Below, piece by piece: positions 51,600 through 63,449 of a stretch of DNA of 64,000 nt. The DNA is taken from assembly GCA_037577475.1 (NCBI GenBank), contig CM075206.1, forward strand, positions 11,823,401-11,887,400, in the 5' to 3' direction. Each line of letters starts with the position of its first letter. The first letter of the stretch is position 1. The translations under genes were made by a program, and so were the position numbers. A model generated the notes under the pieces. That model was not told where the DNA came from. It searched no databases and saw nothing but the letters and a program-made list of their open reading frames with translations. The stretch comes from Chaunax sp. Z400. Taxonomy: Eukaryota; Chordata; Actinopteri; Lophiiformes; Chaunacidae.

Positions 51600-54564
51600 C
51601 GTATATACATACACCTCAGTCAACTGGGAAATGCAACCATTGTTTCCTTAAAGCCAATGCAAATGTACACATATGCATAGGAAGGGTAGGTTCCTCTCTG
51701 TGACTACTTGTTTGTGTGTGTGTTAACTTTGCAACTTGTTTTTTTTTAAGCTTTTGATAAGTTATCGCTGACTTGCAATTAAAATACAAACAGTAAGCGT
51801 GTACCACACTAAAAGTCCCAGTATTTCCAGTGACTCCAGTTATTAAGTACACTAATTGCTTTTAAGCCACAGATAATTAATAAAATCGAAGAGAAATGTT
51901 TGGTTAGGATATCTCCTGGCATACTGTACGTTCATTTGTTAATGGTAACAAATGCTGACCATTGCTCTTACAGTGAAGAACTGGGCCCTCTCTCATTATA
52001 TTAGTGGAGAGTGCTATTGTAGCACAGCATTGCCAAAGCAGGACATTTTCCAATATGGTAGATATTTAAAGGGTTTTCAGCCTTAGGAGCCAGTAGTGTC
52101 TATTTCAAATTATGTGACATTCTCAGGAGGGAACTGATTATGTAAAAGATTAAAACATTTTGCCCATCATGCTCTTCGAGGCTGTCGTTAGCTGGATAGA
52201 CGATGCCCATTGATGATGGGGTAATCCTCGTTTTACCAATGATAGGCTGAGGTGATCATTTAAAGTCTTTAGCCTTAAAAATGTCTTTTTTTAAAAATGT
52301 AAAACCTTTAACTTCAAAGAACAAATGACTGCTTGGACCCCATTTGTTGCATTAGGAGGTTCTGAGTTGAGAGAACTAAAATGACAGTAATATTACCAAC
52401 TTCAACAAGTTGACAAAACTCCTGCACGGTGTGTTTACAAGTCTTGATCACAACCAGCAGTTTCACAATCTATTCTGATCGACCGTCTCGGATATCAACT
52501 ATCTACACCATTGCTTCTCTCACCTCCTGTCTTGCCTACAGCACTAATCAAAGACAGACAATACCCAAACTCTCTCAAACACAATTTCACTTGAAACCCC
52601 ACAATGCCTCGTTTCATGAGATTTTTTGTTGCTTTATTTTCGTACTAGATCCAAGTTTGATTTTCAGAGGCCTGTAACTGGTTTCTTACTTTCAGGTTAA
52701 CAAGTGTTGTTTTGCTGGCTGAGCAGACAACAATCACTGGCAGGTGATTTTTATAGCAGAATAAATATTTATTTTGATAAATGGAACAGGTCAGGGCAAG
52801 AAAAAGGATGCAAATTGTTTGATGGACAGAATAAAATATTTCTTTGATGAAAAACTAAACCGTCTGACCGTGTTTTTATTTTTATTTTAGAGTGTTGGCA
52901 AAATTTGACTTTCAAATTTTAGTATTAATGTGACAACTTCTGACACTGCTTTTCCCAACTCCCAACTCCTCCAGTCTGTGGCCCAGAGAGCTGCAGGAGA
53001 CGTTTCTGTCCTTCGTCTGACACATTGTGCCCCGGTGATTTATACCTCTGCACCTCCACCTCTCTTTCTCTTTCTCTTTCTCCTTCTGTGTCTATCTATC
53101 CCATTCACTTCTACCTTCTTGTAGCGCTTGCTCATTGTCTATTTCTGTCTTTCTTATGGGCCTTTACACACATGTGCCTGCAAAAAAACTGACGAAAGGA
53201 CATGCACATGACCACACACACACACACACACAAACACAAACACAAAGACATAGCCCTGAGCGTCACTGAGTGTAGGAGAGAGGTCTCTAATCCTGTCCCA
53301 GGGAGAGTGGGCCTGCTGGGGGATTAGAGTTGGGCTGTGGGTGGCTCAAAAGATGGAGGGCATAGAGGGGCGGACAGCTAGAGGGAGGCTATGAGAACTA
53401 GAAATACCGCCTTCAGATGGACACAGTGATGCAGGCAAAGCCTGTGGTGGCGGTCGATCTGGTTCATCATTATCGATCAACAATCATCATCCTAACTCAT
53501 TTCTCAACATTAATTTTGGACCTCAGGCGAACATACAGTAGATAACATAGATGGTTTACTCCTTGGCTTTTGAGAAGGATGCTCAAATGTTTCATTTATA
53601 GACAATTCATTAAGGAGTCACTGCCATGCCAAAGCTAGTCCAAGTTTACTACTGACAAGGACAGCAGACTGGACTTTTCATCCTCTGCTTTGTTTCTTTA
53701 TTTATTTATTTATTTTTTTAGTATTCCTTCCTCCTCATTAATGCAGGACTTTCAAATGAGATTTGGTAGGAAAGTGTGTATATGACTATGGTTGTGTACA
53801 CAGTAAGTAATCATGCAACACCAATCTCTCAATTCTCTGGCAGGTTCATGACACTGTAGAGTAACCCAAGTCAATAAAATAAAACGGTGTGTTTTTTTTC
53901 CCCCATCTTCTTCCTCTTATTGGCATGGCTCCCACACCAGCATTACTTTTGACAGGAAACATTATGTGTGCCAGCCTTTCGTTTGTTATGGAACATCAGG
54001 AGCGGTTTCACTGCGGGCCATTGCCATATGCCTGCCGTTTTGCTAACATACATACACACATATACACTGGTCATGTGTGACAATGTAATGTATAGGCAAT
54101 GTGTAGAACAGAGTTAGAATGGACGCTTCCACAGTTTGTCAGAATAAACTTACACATCCTGATGTACACTGAAGCTCTTTATTGTGGTTGGGATGTGCAA
54201 CACAAACTTGCCCCTTGCATGTGTCATACCCCCAATTACAGCCTCCAATGGTGACAGTTGACCTCATTTAAAAATAAGCTCTCATGCATGGATTTTACAC
54301 TTGGGGGTAAATTCAGGCCCAAGCTGTGGCTTATGAAAAATTGATTATGATGCCCAAAAAAAGTGGCTGGGGTTACATTTTCTGCAATTTTCTGAGAGAA
54401 AAATAAACGCTGTCATCACCCAGGTTATAAAAGCCATGATGGCACATGGTCTCTTAATCACTAACAAGGTCAAAGGGTAATGGTGCTAATGTTAAGTTGT
54501 TATATAAAACACACCAAGACTGATTTGAGCATTATACTGCCTTTTCTAGTCATGATTTTTTACC
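50230..54564. other. noncoding stretch
   Basis: Contains a possible MITE-like stretch (50560-50765) with a perfect CRE at 50664-50671, a TA array (51571-51599), pyrimidine-rich words at 53060-53100 and a short AC array (53214-53232). No gene is supported. Confidence 0.5.
51571..51599. repeat. (TA)n microsatellite
   Basis: About 14 TA units followed by TCGTATATACATACA. Confidence 0.95.
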
Positions 54565-54850
54565 TCCACCAACAAGAGATGGAGGAGGTTCTCTGATCAT
54601 CCACATCTGTCTGTCTGTCTGTTTGGAATATATCTGGAAAAAGTTGTCAGTGGATTTTGATGACTTTTTGTTGCGGGCTGGAAGAGTTGGCTGTATTTTG
54701 AGGTGGATCTGGGAACCGGTGTGGAATCTGGATCACATTTCTACTTTCCTCAGCAGTGTGAGACATTTTGACATCAATACTTTGCCAATATCATGAAAAG
54801 TAATAATAATAGGCCAATCAAAATACAAATACACAGGCAGGGTCTGCCGG
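54565..54850 (+). repeat. degraded interspersed repeat
   Basis: TTACCTCCACCAAC...GGAGGAGGTT, then CTGTCTGTCTGTCTG, GGATTTTGATGACTTTTTG and GGTGGATCTGGGAACC follow the order of a repeat very common in fish ('cctccgccaaggaggt ... tctgtttgtttgt ... cggattttgatgaaatttt ... ggtggatctggatc'). No protein frame. Class uncertain. Confidence 0.55.
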
Positions 54851-57152
54851 TGATGCTCTCATACATAGAGTGGTAGAAAAATGTTATTGCCACCAATATG
54901 TGGCTGAGATAATGCAGATTCAGAGTCATGCCAATGGATTTCATGTATCTATAAATGGCAAGAAGCTCTATCTAGATAAATCGATCTGACTCATCCATTA
55001 TGAGGCATCCAGAGTCGGGGAATTAGATGATATTACTTAATTTGGCATGAGGCAGGTCCAAGTAGAGCGACATCATAGTGACATCACCATGCTATATGCT
55101 ATGCCCTGGGTGCACAAATATGCAAAGTGATGATCAGCTGATACATTTTGTTACACCATGATAATTTTTGCAGGATTTTGTTTTTACATAGCATGGAACT
55201 ATTTTCTGATTGTTCAGTTTTAGTGACAATGGCGTTGGCAGAGGTATGCACTCTGATTTTTTTTTTTTTTTTTGCCTTTAACAAACTACAATATCTAATG
55301 CAGTTTGCTCATTAATTGCAATATTTAAAATAAAAAGAAACAGTTTAGGTTAATTTCCATTGTGAAACTGACGAATGTGCATTATTTTAAAATACAAAAC
55401 CGAATGACAACTCATGAATGGTGATTTTACCACAGCTTAACCCTCGCTATGGGGGAGAAGATGACAGCTGGCTCTCTGTGTGAGTGTGTTTGTTAGTGTG
55501 TGTGTGTGTGTGTTTGTTTGTGTGCACTTGTGTGTGTGTTTATCCATGTGTGTAGGCAAGATGACTTAAATCCAAACCGAATGCAGATGATAGGCTTAAT
55601 CCGGTCGTTCTGTAGGTCATGACGAGGATAGCCACAGTGTTTTAAAGCTAACCACATCAATCCTACGCCATCAAAACAGCATAAAACACATGCATCCATC
55701 AGTGTGTCCATATGTACAGTATATATACAGCCAACATATATGAGACAACAAAAAAATGTATAAGTTAATTGATGACTTTAATTTCCAAGAACAAGAAAAC
55801 TAAACATATTCTGTAATTCTGAGTTTGAATATACAATATGGACATTTAGATATAAATTTAGATAGAACATAAGAAAAAGAGAGGAAAAAAAGAGAAAGGG
55901 GAGAAATGGCCGAATTAAATGACAGAGACAGCTTAGTCGGACACAAAAAAGTGAGAGTAGCAGAAAGTGATGAAGATAGAGCGAAGGAGACAGAGAGAAA
56001 GTAAGACCAGTGTGCTCTGTGTCTCACCCCTGATACACGAGCCTCCCAACATCAAGAAACCTTTTAACAACAGGAGTCCATTTAGCTTGGAGTGACTACC
56101 GCAGAGGTTCAGATCTGCACCATCCTTTCCATTAGTTGCACAGTATGTAGACGAACACACAAGCACGTAACACACAGAGGAATAAACAAACGCAGCTACA
56201 AGGACTACATTCACAGAAAACCATCATGAATGCGGACATTCCGCTGCTGAGTCCCCATCACAATGTTCACAAGACGGAGTACAAAACAGACAGGAAAAGG
56301 ACAGGGCTTGTATCCTCCGTGGAAATCAGCTCTAAAAGCTAGAAGCAACCTTGGAGAGGAGAGGAGAGCAAGTGGGCTCAAGAGAAGAGTGAAAGGTTAG
56401 AGGAAAGATGGATGGAAAGGTTAGAGAGGTATAGAAGACATGAGAGGGAACTTTGTGTAAAATGTCAAACGTTCACTTTAAAAAAATGCACTGTGACCCC
56501 TTGTAAATGTTTTATTCAGGTTTGTCTTAAGAGATTATTGATTTTTTTAAAATAATAACTTTGATTAAAACAAGATAATTCAACTCAGTTAAAAGCAAGT
56601 ATAGAAAATATAATGTGTCATTTAATTTACACAGACTGTCCTCTTTGCAGCCAAATTGTAATCAGGGCATGGAGAATGCAACATATATGGTGGTATCTTT
56701 ACCATTTCACAATGATTTTAATTTCAAACTATCGAACAGAAGCATTATGAAACTCGTGAAAGTGCAAGTGGGCAAAGTTGACATGAAGAACTTCTGTCTC
56801 TCGGTAATACTTCTGGGACGCTGGAATAAAGTACTGCACCTTCCTGAGGCGTTGCTGGCCTAATTCTAATGAGGAGATGTGCTCACATAGGTCATTGATG
56901 AATTATGTTTTTCTTCTGTATTTATTGGGATAGATGCAGGCTTTCCTGTTAAACTTCTCTCCAAATGAATGTTCACCAGAGATGGCATAAGAGATAGAGG
57001 GATCATATCCTTGATTTTGCCATCTCTTTGTATTTATTATGGTTATGTCAGGCTTAAAGGACTCTAGAGTTATGGGTCATAACTAAGTCAAAAATATGAG
57101 GTATTTGAGTGTAAAACCATAGGCTAAAGACTAAAGTTTTAGAATCCTTATC
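54851..57152. other. noncoding stretch
   Basis: A T-rich run (55257-55273), GT-rich words (55490-55550) and purine-rich patches (55860-56000, 56340-56460). No gene, transposon end or conserved motif is recognised. Confidence 0.55.
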
Positions 57153-57712
57153 CTCAGGTATAAACCCCTAATGGTCAGGCACCAACATATCTTAAAGAGC
57201 TCCTAGTGCCCTATTACCCAACTAGACCATTACACTCCCAGGATGCAGGGTTACTTGTGGTCCCTAGTGTCTCTAAAAGTAGAATGGTAGCCAGAGCCTC
57301 CAGTTATCGGGCTCCTCTCCTGTGGAAGAGGAGGCAGACATCGTCTCCACATTTAAGAGAAGGTTTTAAACTTTCCTCTTTGATAAAGCTTATAATTAAG
57401 GCTGGCTTAGGCTAGCCCTTAGCTATGCTACTACAGGCCCAGACTTACTGGGGGACTTCCCATGATGCACTGAGCTTCTTTTCTCCTCCTCTCCCTCCCT
57501 GCTCTACACATTCATGTCTTATTAATACTAAGTTATTAATAACTGCTTTCTCACCCCACAGGGACCCGAGGGTCATGGTTGGATCTACTGCAGGGATCCT
57601 GATTGACACCCACTAACGTTTATTGTTATCATTATTATTATCATTTTTATAAATACTAATTGCATTCTTTCTATTATTATGTTGTTGTTGTTGTTGTTGT
57701 TGCTGCCCATGT
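57153..57712 (+). mobile_element. L2/Rex1-like LINE, ORF2 C-terminal relic and 3'UTR
   Basis: From 57164 the + strand reads TPNGQAPTYLKELLVPYYP, then TRPLHSQDAGLLVVP, SKSRMVARASSYRAPLLW. These motifs (PYxPTRPLRS, GLLVVPxxxKSRM, APxLWN) mark the ORF2 tail of L2/CR1-group non-LTR elements. After LLWK a deletion removes the usual NxLP segment and shifts the frame; the last homologous words (TFKRR, TFLFDKAYN) are in another frame and stops follow. The untranslated part continues through 'gactt(a)ctgggggacttcccatgatgcactgagc', usual for the 3'UTR of this group, and ends in ATT and GTT repeats. The family name is tentative; the copy is inactive and opposite in strand to most other retroelements here. 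Confidence 0.75.
57616..57712 (+). repeat. (ATT)n and (GTT)n simple repeats
   Basis: Interrupted TTATTATCATTATTATTATC is followed by eight consecutive GTT units ending at 57703, at the end of the LINE relic; probably part of, or grown from, its tail. Confidence 0.85.
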
Positions 57713-59920
57713 CTGCATCTGCTATAAAAATAAAATGACAGTAAAAAAAATAGATGACAGTAGTCATAGCAAAATGCAGAAACGACTAAATGAAGAGAGA
57801 AAAGAGGAATGACTGATGAAAAATGAGAACAAAGAAATTATATTAGCCTCAGCTATACAGCTCTCAGACAAGAATAGAGTGACTAACAAGACCTGGCTGT
57901 GCTAGGTGAGCATTCAGAGGAGGCAAAATCCACTAAAGCTATAGAGGCAATTACTCTGCATTTGGTCTCGAACTGCAGCAAGCAAAAGCAAATAATTTCT
58001 CATACTTAGAGACCTATACACACGATAAGACACAAATACGCAACCAAATATGAGCTCATAGATACATTTTACCAAGCAGACACATCCAGACGCAGACTCA
58101 TACATACACACATACACTCTTCAAATGTCAGAATAAAGTCAGAGTGTTTGCTTCACTGCTGATGACGTCTTTGTAACATTAACTGTGATTGACGGCGGAG
58201 GTTTCTATTTGTACATCTATCTGCATCTGTGTACATCTTTCTATGTGTGTACTGTATAGAAATAGCTTTGTCCACATCTGCCGCACTTTTTTTTTTTAAT
58301 CTATATCAGTAAACCTCTATTTAAAAATACAGCAAAGAGACAATGCAGCAAAATGAATTAAGGAGAGCTCAAAAGAGAGACAAGAGAGAGAGAGTCTGAC
58401 AAATGGAGAGGAAAATACAAAGACAGGGTCTAAGTGATGAGGCAGACGAGGCGGCCGATGAGTGACAGAATGCAAAGGGAAGTGAAGGAGACCGAGACAG
58501 AGAAAAGAAAGGTTTGCCTTAATGTTATTCCGAGCTTCAATCAACGCTGGCCCTACTCTGCTCTCACCCAATCATCTTAACAACACACTCACATTCACAC
58601 ACTCAAGCACACTTCTACAAATATCTTTATGCACATCAACTTTGGTCTGACAGTCCAAGTGTCATGGCAACGGTTCAAATAGGTTCAAAAAAACAACAAC
58701 AAAAAAGCAAGCTCTGAAGGAGAAGCAAACCGAGGAGTTGAGAAATGCACATAAACCCAGTGAAAAGCTGGTCGGCAGACACATGAGGTGGTCACGTTGA
58801 AAAACCCAAATTGACAGAGGGAAGAAGTGTTGAAAGTGAGAAGAGTATAGTGCTACAGGACCAAGTGAAGAGAGGTAAACAGACATGAAGAGAAAGTGGT
58901 AAAGCCTGGGTTTAGACAGGCCTTTATGGGTTCACAGACACAGACACCCTTTGAAGTGGTGAGGAGATTTTGGGCTTTACAACTCCTGCAAGAGTGACTG
59001 GAGAAAGGCGGAAATTTGATTAAAGTTACGCACACAGACATGACGAGATACTAGAAATCAAGGAATCAAGGACCGCATCAAAAATGGATTATGAAAGAGT
59101 GAAGATGAAGGAAAACGAGAGGGTGGCTACAAAGAGCTGCATAGATGTTTCAAAGTGAGAAAAATGCAGACATTTCCTGAAAGCATCTGTAAAATCGTCA
59201 CACTTCCGACACTGGCTTTGATATCATTAATGGCAGCTGTTTGTAGATGGAATGAGTAAACGGCTTTGTCTTCACCACTGCAAAGCCTGAAGATTAATTA
59301 AAAAAACAAACTCTACAAACACCTTACACAGTTTGTTACATTTTAAATTAGTGCAGATAATGAATTATTAATTAATTCTCAATCAAGCAAATGAGTGCTT
59401 ACCTTGGTCTAGTCTAAGGTAACCTAAGGTAAGTCTAAGGTAAGGAAAGCCTGCACTGTTTAACATAATTTAATACAATAATCTATAGCCTACAGGAACT
59501 ATTGGACGTACACTGCATTGGATTGGGTCTTTAAATCAGAGTAAATAATATGTTTGGGCAGGTGGCAGGTTGATGATTTGTGCTCACACAGGGATTTAGA
59601 TTAACTCATAGCCGATGCATTCATCATCATCATCATCATTATCTCTGTGCATGTTGTACTCACGTGTTTGATTACCATGAGGTCCTCAACAATATGGTTC
59701 TGGGTCAGCTTGTTTTCTTGAGCATTTTCGGTGCATACTATAGCTAGTCTACTCAGCCTCTCTGTAATGCCTCAACCAGACAAGTCTGTCTGAAAGCAGT
59801 GTTGGATATGATTGTGCTAGGTTGTTAATGTTACACTTAGTCGCCCATGTAGACAAGCAGCTATTTTATTTTATTTTTTATTTTTTATTTTTATTTATTT
59901 CACACCATCAATACTAGACA
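57713..59920. other. noncoding stretch
   Basis: Purine-rich at 58330-58520 and 58680-58880. It holds a short TAAGGTAA tandem (59411-59445) and an ATC run (59619-59636). No gene is supported. Confidence 0.55.
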
Positions 59921-60248
59921 AGGGAGTTTGTCATCAACCAAAATACCTAAGAAACATGTAGATGAAACTTTGATTATTTCTTCATTCTGAATATAAAGTT
60001 TGACCTGCTCTTTGTCATATTGTTTATTACCTGCAAATAATATGAAATTTGATTATTTATTTTTTTTTTTTTACATTTAATGACAATTTGTTTGTACGAA
60101 ACCATATTGAATAGTTGAGAAGGTCTTGATTTAGATGTTGGATGAGAGTTGTTAAATCTCGATTTGAGATGAAAAGGTTGGTGTCGTCTGCAAAGAGCAA
60201 AGGGAAAGTGGCGGTCGATACTGCAAACAGATCATTTATATTTATATA
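59921..60248 (-). mobile_element. non-LTR reverse-transcriptase relic
   Basis: On the minus strand, 60240-60062 reads INDLFAVSTATFPLLFADDT and then NLFISNRDLTTLIQHLN...WFRTNKLSLNV. FADDT is the catalytic motif of the polymerase (YADD type), and WF..NKLSLNV is the following conserved block of LINE reverse transcriptases. A run of A's (complement of 60061-60072) shifts the frame. In the next frame it continues NFILFAGNK, then KVSSTCFLGILVDDKL (down to about 59930), the next conserved block. Thus about 100 codons of the palm region survive with one frameshift. It belongs to the L2/CR1/jockey group by these motifs; the exact clade is not resolved. Fingers, thumb and endonuclease are absent. It differs from the LINE remains at 13.4 and 57.2 kb, which hold the C-terminal part. 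Confidence 0.85.
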
Positions 60249-60250
60249 TA

Positions 60251-60328
60251 CAGTACCAGTCAAATGTTTGGACACACCTTCCCATCCACTTGAATGGGAA
60301 ACTGTGTCCAAACTTTTGACTGGTACTG
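60251..60328. mobile_element. 78-bp Tc1/mariner-type hairpin MITE
   Basis: A near-perfect palindrome. The left arm starts CAGTACCAGTCAAATGTTTG and the right arm, reverse complemented, starts CAGTACCAGTCAAAAGTTTG. The arms are 35 bp with 3 mismatches around an 8-base loop (CCACTTGA). TA lies directly outside each end (60249-60250 and 60329-60330), the Tc1/mariner target duplication. The 'cagtaccagtcaaaagtttggacaca' terminus is that of a Tc1-like family common in fish. No transposase is encoded. It sits at the upstream edge of the reverse-transcriptase relic, so it may have inserted into that LINE. Confidence 0.9.
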
Positions 60329-60339
60329 TATATATCACT

Positions 60340-61060
60340 GTTAGCATGGTTCACTGATGCAGGAGACTCAACCTATGTGGGAAGGCCTTCGTTCCAAGTG
60401 GTAGATTTTCCTGACTGTTCCTACCAAGAGCTTAATTTCATTGAGCCTTAGTGATGATGAAGCTAAGCCAACCTCTTGATAGAGCCACCTATGTGCGCCA
60501 TCATGATGCTTGATAGGCACCAGAGGTGAGTTTGGAAATTAGTGGGTGATGTTGTAAATCAGGTAGATCCGGCTTGTTTAGCGCTGAGAGTGTTTCTGGA
60601 GCTCTACAAACTACGGATGAGCAAGTTGGAGCAATTGATCCAATCAATGCACTCAGTCTTAGAGCAACAACAGACTGTGAAACAGTGCTGAGACAAAGTA
60701 ATATAGATTGCGACCAAAATGATCTTGCTACATTACTTTACAGGTTTTTGGTAAGGTGTGAATGCTACTGTGGCATCGGGGGTTTGATTAGCTCAGGACT
60801 AGGGAGAGGAAGTAGGTGTGCTTCGGGGGAAATCGGGCCAGGGAAAGAGAGCTAATTATTCCAGGTGGTTGGTGTTGAACTGATTGCTCTCTCTCCCTCA
60901 TATTGCAGCATGCTGGACCTGGACAGCTCTGCCTGTGTGACATTGGAGACCCTGGATGCAAGGCGTCCATGAATTTGGGACTGAATCAGCTGAAAAGCTT
61001 GTGTTTGAGGTGGTGTTTACTTATATGTTCAAAGAATAAAGACTGTGAATAACCGTCATC
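60340..61060 (+). other. unexplained transcript-like segment
   Basis: A 93-codon open frame (60574-60855, open upstream to about 60565) has non-repetitive composition (Asp/Glu/Thr-rich, then Cys-rich). It is followed by a pyrimidine tract and CATATTGCAG acceptor (60890-60909), about 150 bp of sequence and AATAAA (61036-61041). This could be the end of a noncoding or rapidly evolving gene, or the end of an unrecognised retroelement. No homologue is known to me. Confidence 0.25.
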
Positions 61061-62389
61061 ATGGTGCAGTCACTGAGAGAACCCACACACACATCTTACT
61101 GCTAAACATATGCAAATGAACAGAGTTTCTAACTATTGCACAAAAAAGGAACAACAAGTGTAAACATACTTAGCAGTTTAGCAGCTCACAGCTTCTTGTT
61201 GTTGTTGACTGTAGCTCAAAATGATTAATTGGTATGTATATTCAAGAGCAAATACCAGTCACTTCTAGTAGTTTACATGCTATTGTGCATATAGATATAT
61301 GGTGCATGAAACAAATTACATCAATGATTCCCTCTGGGATTTGTGCACTTTCAATTATTTTCTTTTGCTTGTTGCTCCCTAATTTATCTCAATGATCTGT
61401 TGAACTGGAAAACAGCTGCTGAAACAAGCTAACAGAACAATCCAAACCCAATAAAACTTAGAAAGGAAAAAAACAACAACATCCAGTAAAATTCAATGAA
61501 CAACTTCAAAACACATGCATGCAGATAGATGAGATGTAAACTATATGTCAGTGCTATTGGGGATGTGGAGTGGTGCAAGAAGTACTCAGATCTTTTATTT
61601 TAAGTAAATGTAGCATTACCACAGTGTTAAAATATTTAAGTCAAAAGTACAAAAAATATAAGCTTCAAAGTGTAATCATAAAGGTTTCTGTTCTGTTATG
61701 GAGAATCACTCATTAAGCAGCTTCCACCAGAATGCACAAAGCCAAAACCTCTGTGCTCTGCTTCATTATTTTTGAAGCCCTTCAGGCATGAATTTGAGTC
61801 ACAGCAACCTTTGGCTTTATTTGAATAAAATCGATCCACTCTTGATTACACCACTAAAAGTCGTGTCCACGCTTGACAGCGTCACACCCTCAATTTGTTC
61901 CAACAAGCCATGAGATGAGAATACAACCCAAAACCACCTACACTGGTTGCCTAAATGCAAATAAATATGCAATAGCATGTTGCAGACGACACAGATACAC
62001 ACACAGACACGAGAAGGACGACACTGATGCTGAAAGATGTGGGCAGATAAATGCAAACAGCTCAACATCTCTCACACACATGAACAAGGCACTGGCTCAT
62101 TAGAAAGCCTGCAGAGAAAGAAAGAGAGGTGATTGTTAATAGCTTTTGGCTTCAAAATACAGCACATGCAGCACTGTTGAATGTAGAGGTGCTTTGTTTG
62201 TAGCATATTTTGCATCTGTCCCCAAGACAAGCCGACAATGTCATTTAATTCGATAGGAAAGTCCTTATAAGGTACTTCACTAGAGAAACTTATGAGCCTC
62301 TAGCTAAAGTTAAGATAGGAATCATTTTGTGCTCTTATGCCATCATTTAGTTCTCTCGTTATCCAGTCATTCACACATCTCACATATGC
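61061..62389. other. noncoding stretch with a possible MITE fragment
   Basis: At 61571-61690, AAGAAGTACTCAGATCTTTT, TTTAAGTAAATGTAGCATTACCACAG and 'gtcaaaagtacaaaa' resemble a very common fish repeat ('gaagtactcagatcctttacttaagtaaaagtagcaataccacagtg'). Edges are unclear. The rest is AT-rich with no gene. Confidence 0.45.
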
Positions 62390-62770
62390 TCAGTCTTAAT
62401 TTCCTGCTCTCATTGTCGGGGCTGTGAATTGAGATATCAGCTGTTCTCATCAGCTGATCACATCTTTCTGTACCTCTAGTTCATTAATGCGCCCCCGAAC
62501 CTCCCCATCACCACTCAGTCCTCGCACATTCATCAGCTTCATAATTAATTTCAGCCTCATCAGTCTCAGCAGAGTCACCAGCCACCACCACCACCACCAC
62601 CTCTATGTGGAATTCATATCGCTGCTGCTCGGGGCAGATGGCCCTCAATCACAATCTCCCTGAAGAGTCTAAGCGCCAAAGACTTTCTGACAGACTAATT
62701 ATCACAAATCATCTGCTGCCATAAACAATTATCTTCACTTCAGTCACTTGTCTCTCCTGATTTATATGAG
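62390..62770. promoter_or_regulatory. possible conserved noncoding element
   Basis: A transposon-free block with ATCAGCTGTTCTCATCAGCTGATC (two E-box CAGCTG cores), TAGTTCATTAATGCGCCCCC, TTCATAATTAATTTCAGCC, GACTAATTATCACAAATCATC and ATAAACAATTATC (SOX-like ACAAT). A short ACC run lies inside. Motif density and balanced composition suggest a developmental enhancer. Conservation is unproven. Confidence 0.3.
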
Positions 62771-62777
62771 GTCATAG

Positions 62778-62778
<1 letters not shown>

Positions 62779-62815
<37 letters not shown>

Positions 62816-62870
62816 GTGTGTGTGCGCGTGTGTGTGTGTGCGTGTGTGCGTGTGTGTGTGTGTGTGCATG
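62779..62870 (+). repeat. interrupted (GT)n microsatellite
   Basis: A GT array with CG-containing interruptions (GTGCGCGTG, GCGTGTGCGTG), hence older than the pure arrays. Confidence 0.95.
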
Positions 62871-63040
62871 TCCCATCCAACATTTGTGTTTTGTAGGTTT
62901 AAGTATGTGAGTATTAATTATGTATTTTTTCTCAATCCATCACTCTCTTACTTTTTCCATCCTTACCTACACTGTTGCCAGCTCTTTCCATATCTCCTTA
63001 TTTATACAATGTCATTATGAAATATTGTAAAGTATTATAT

Positions 63041-63042
<2 letters not shown>
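62871..63042. other. short AT-rich spacer between GT arrays
   Basis: No recognisable feature. Confidence 0.5.

Positions 63043-63108
<66 letters not shown>
63043..63108 (+). repeat. (TG)n microsatellite
   Basis: About 33 uninterrupted TG units, only 170 bp from the preceding GT array. Confidence 0.97.
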
Positions 63109-63110
<2 letters not shown>

Positions 63111-63449
63111 AGCTAGCTGTTATTCGTTTTACAGAAACTATTCAGAACTGTCTCCACTCCAGCTGAAGATTTAAAATTCTCTTTTTCAACTCCTCTCCTG
63201 TAGACCTCTGTTTGTTCATTGTATGGTGTGTGTCTGTGTGTCTGGGGGGGTGCAAAAGAAAAAAAAGACGAGGCTAAGGGAAATAGCAGATCAATCAAGG
63301 AGAAATTAGAGAAAAGAGAAGCGAGAGATGTGGCATCGAGCGACAGTGAGTGGGTTGCTTTCACAAAAGAAAAGTTTGAAGAGGATTTAAAGCAAAGTGC
63401 CTCTGAAGGATATAGACGTTTTTAATCCAGTAACAAGGCCATATACTAA
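63109..63449. other. noncoding stretch
   Basis: Purine-rich on the + strand from 63255 to 63400. A 68-codon Lys/Glu-rich frame (63219-63425) reflects that composition and lacks motifs. Confidence 0.5.

Noticed and set aside
63219..63425. Lys/Glu-rich frame resembling a charged coiled coil
   Set aside because: The composition comes from purine-rich DNA; no supporting splice sites or known domain.
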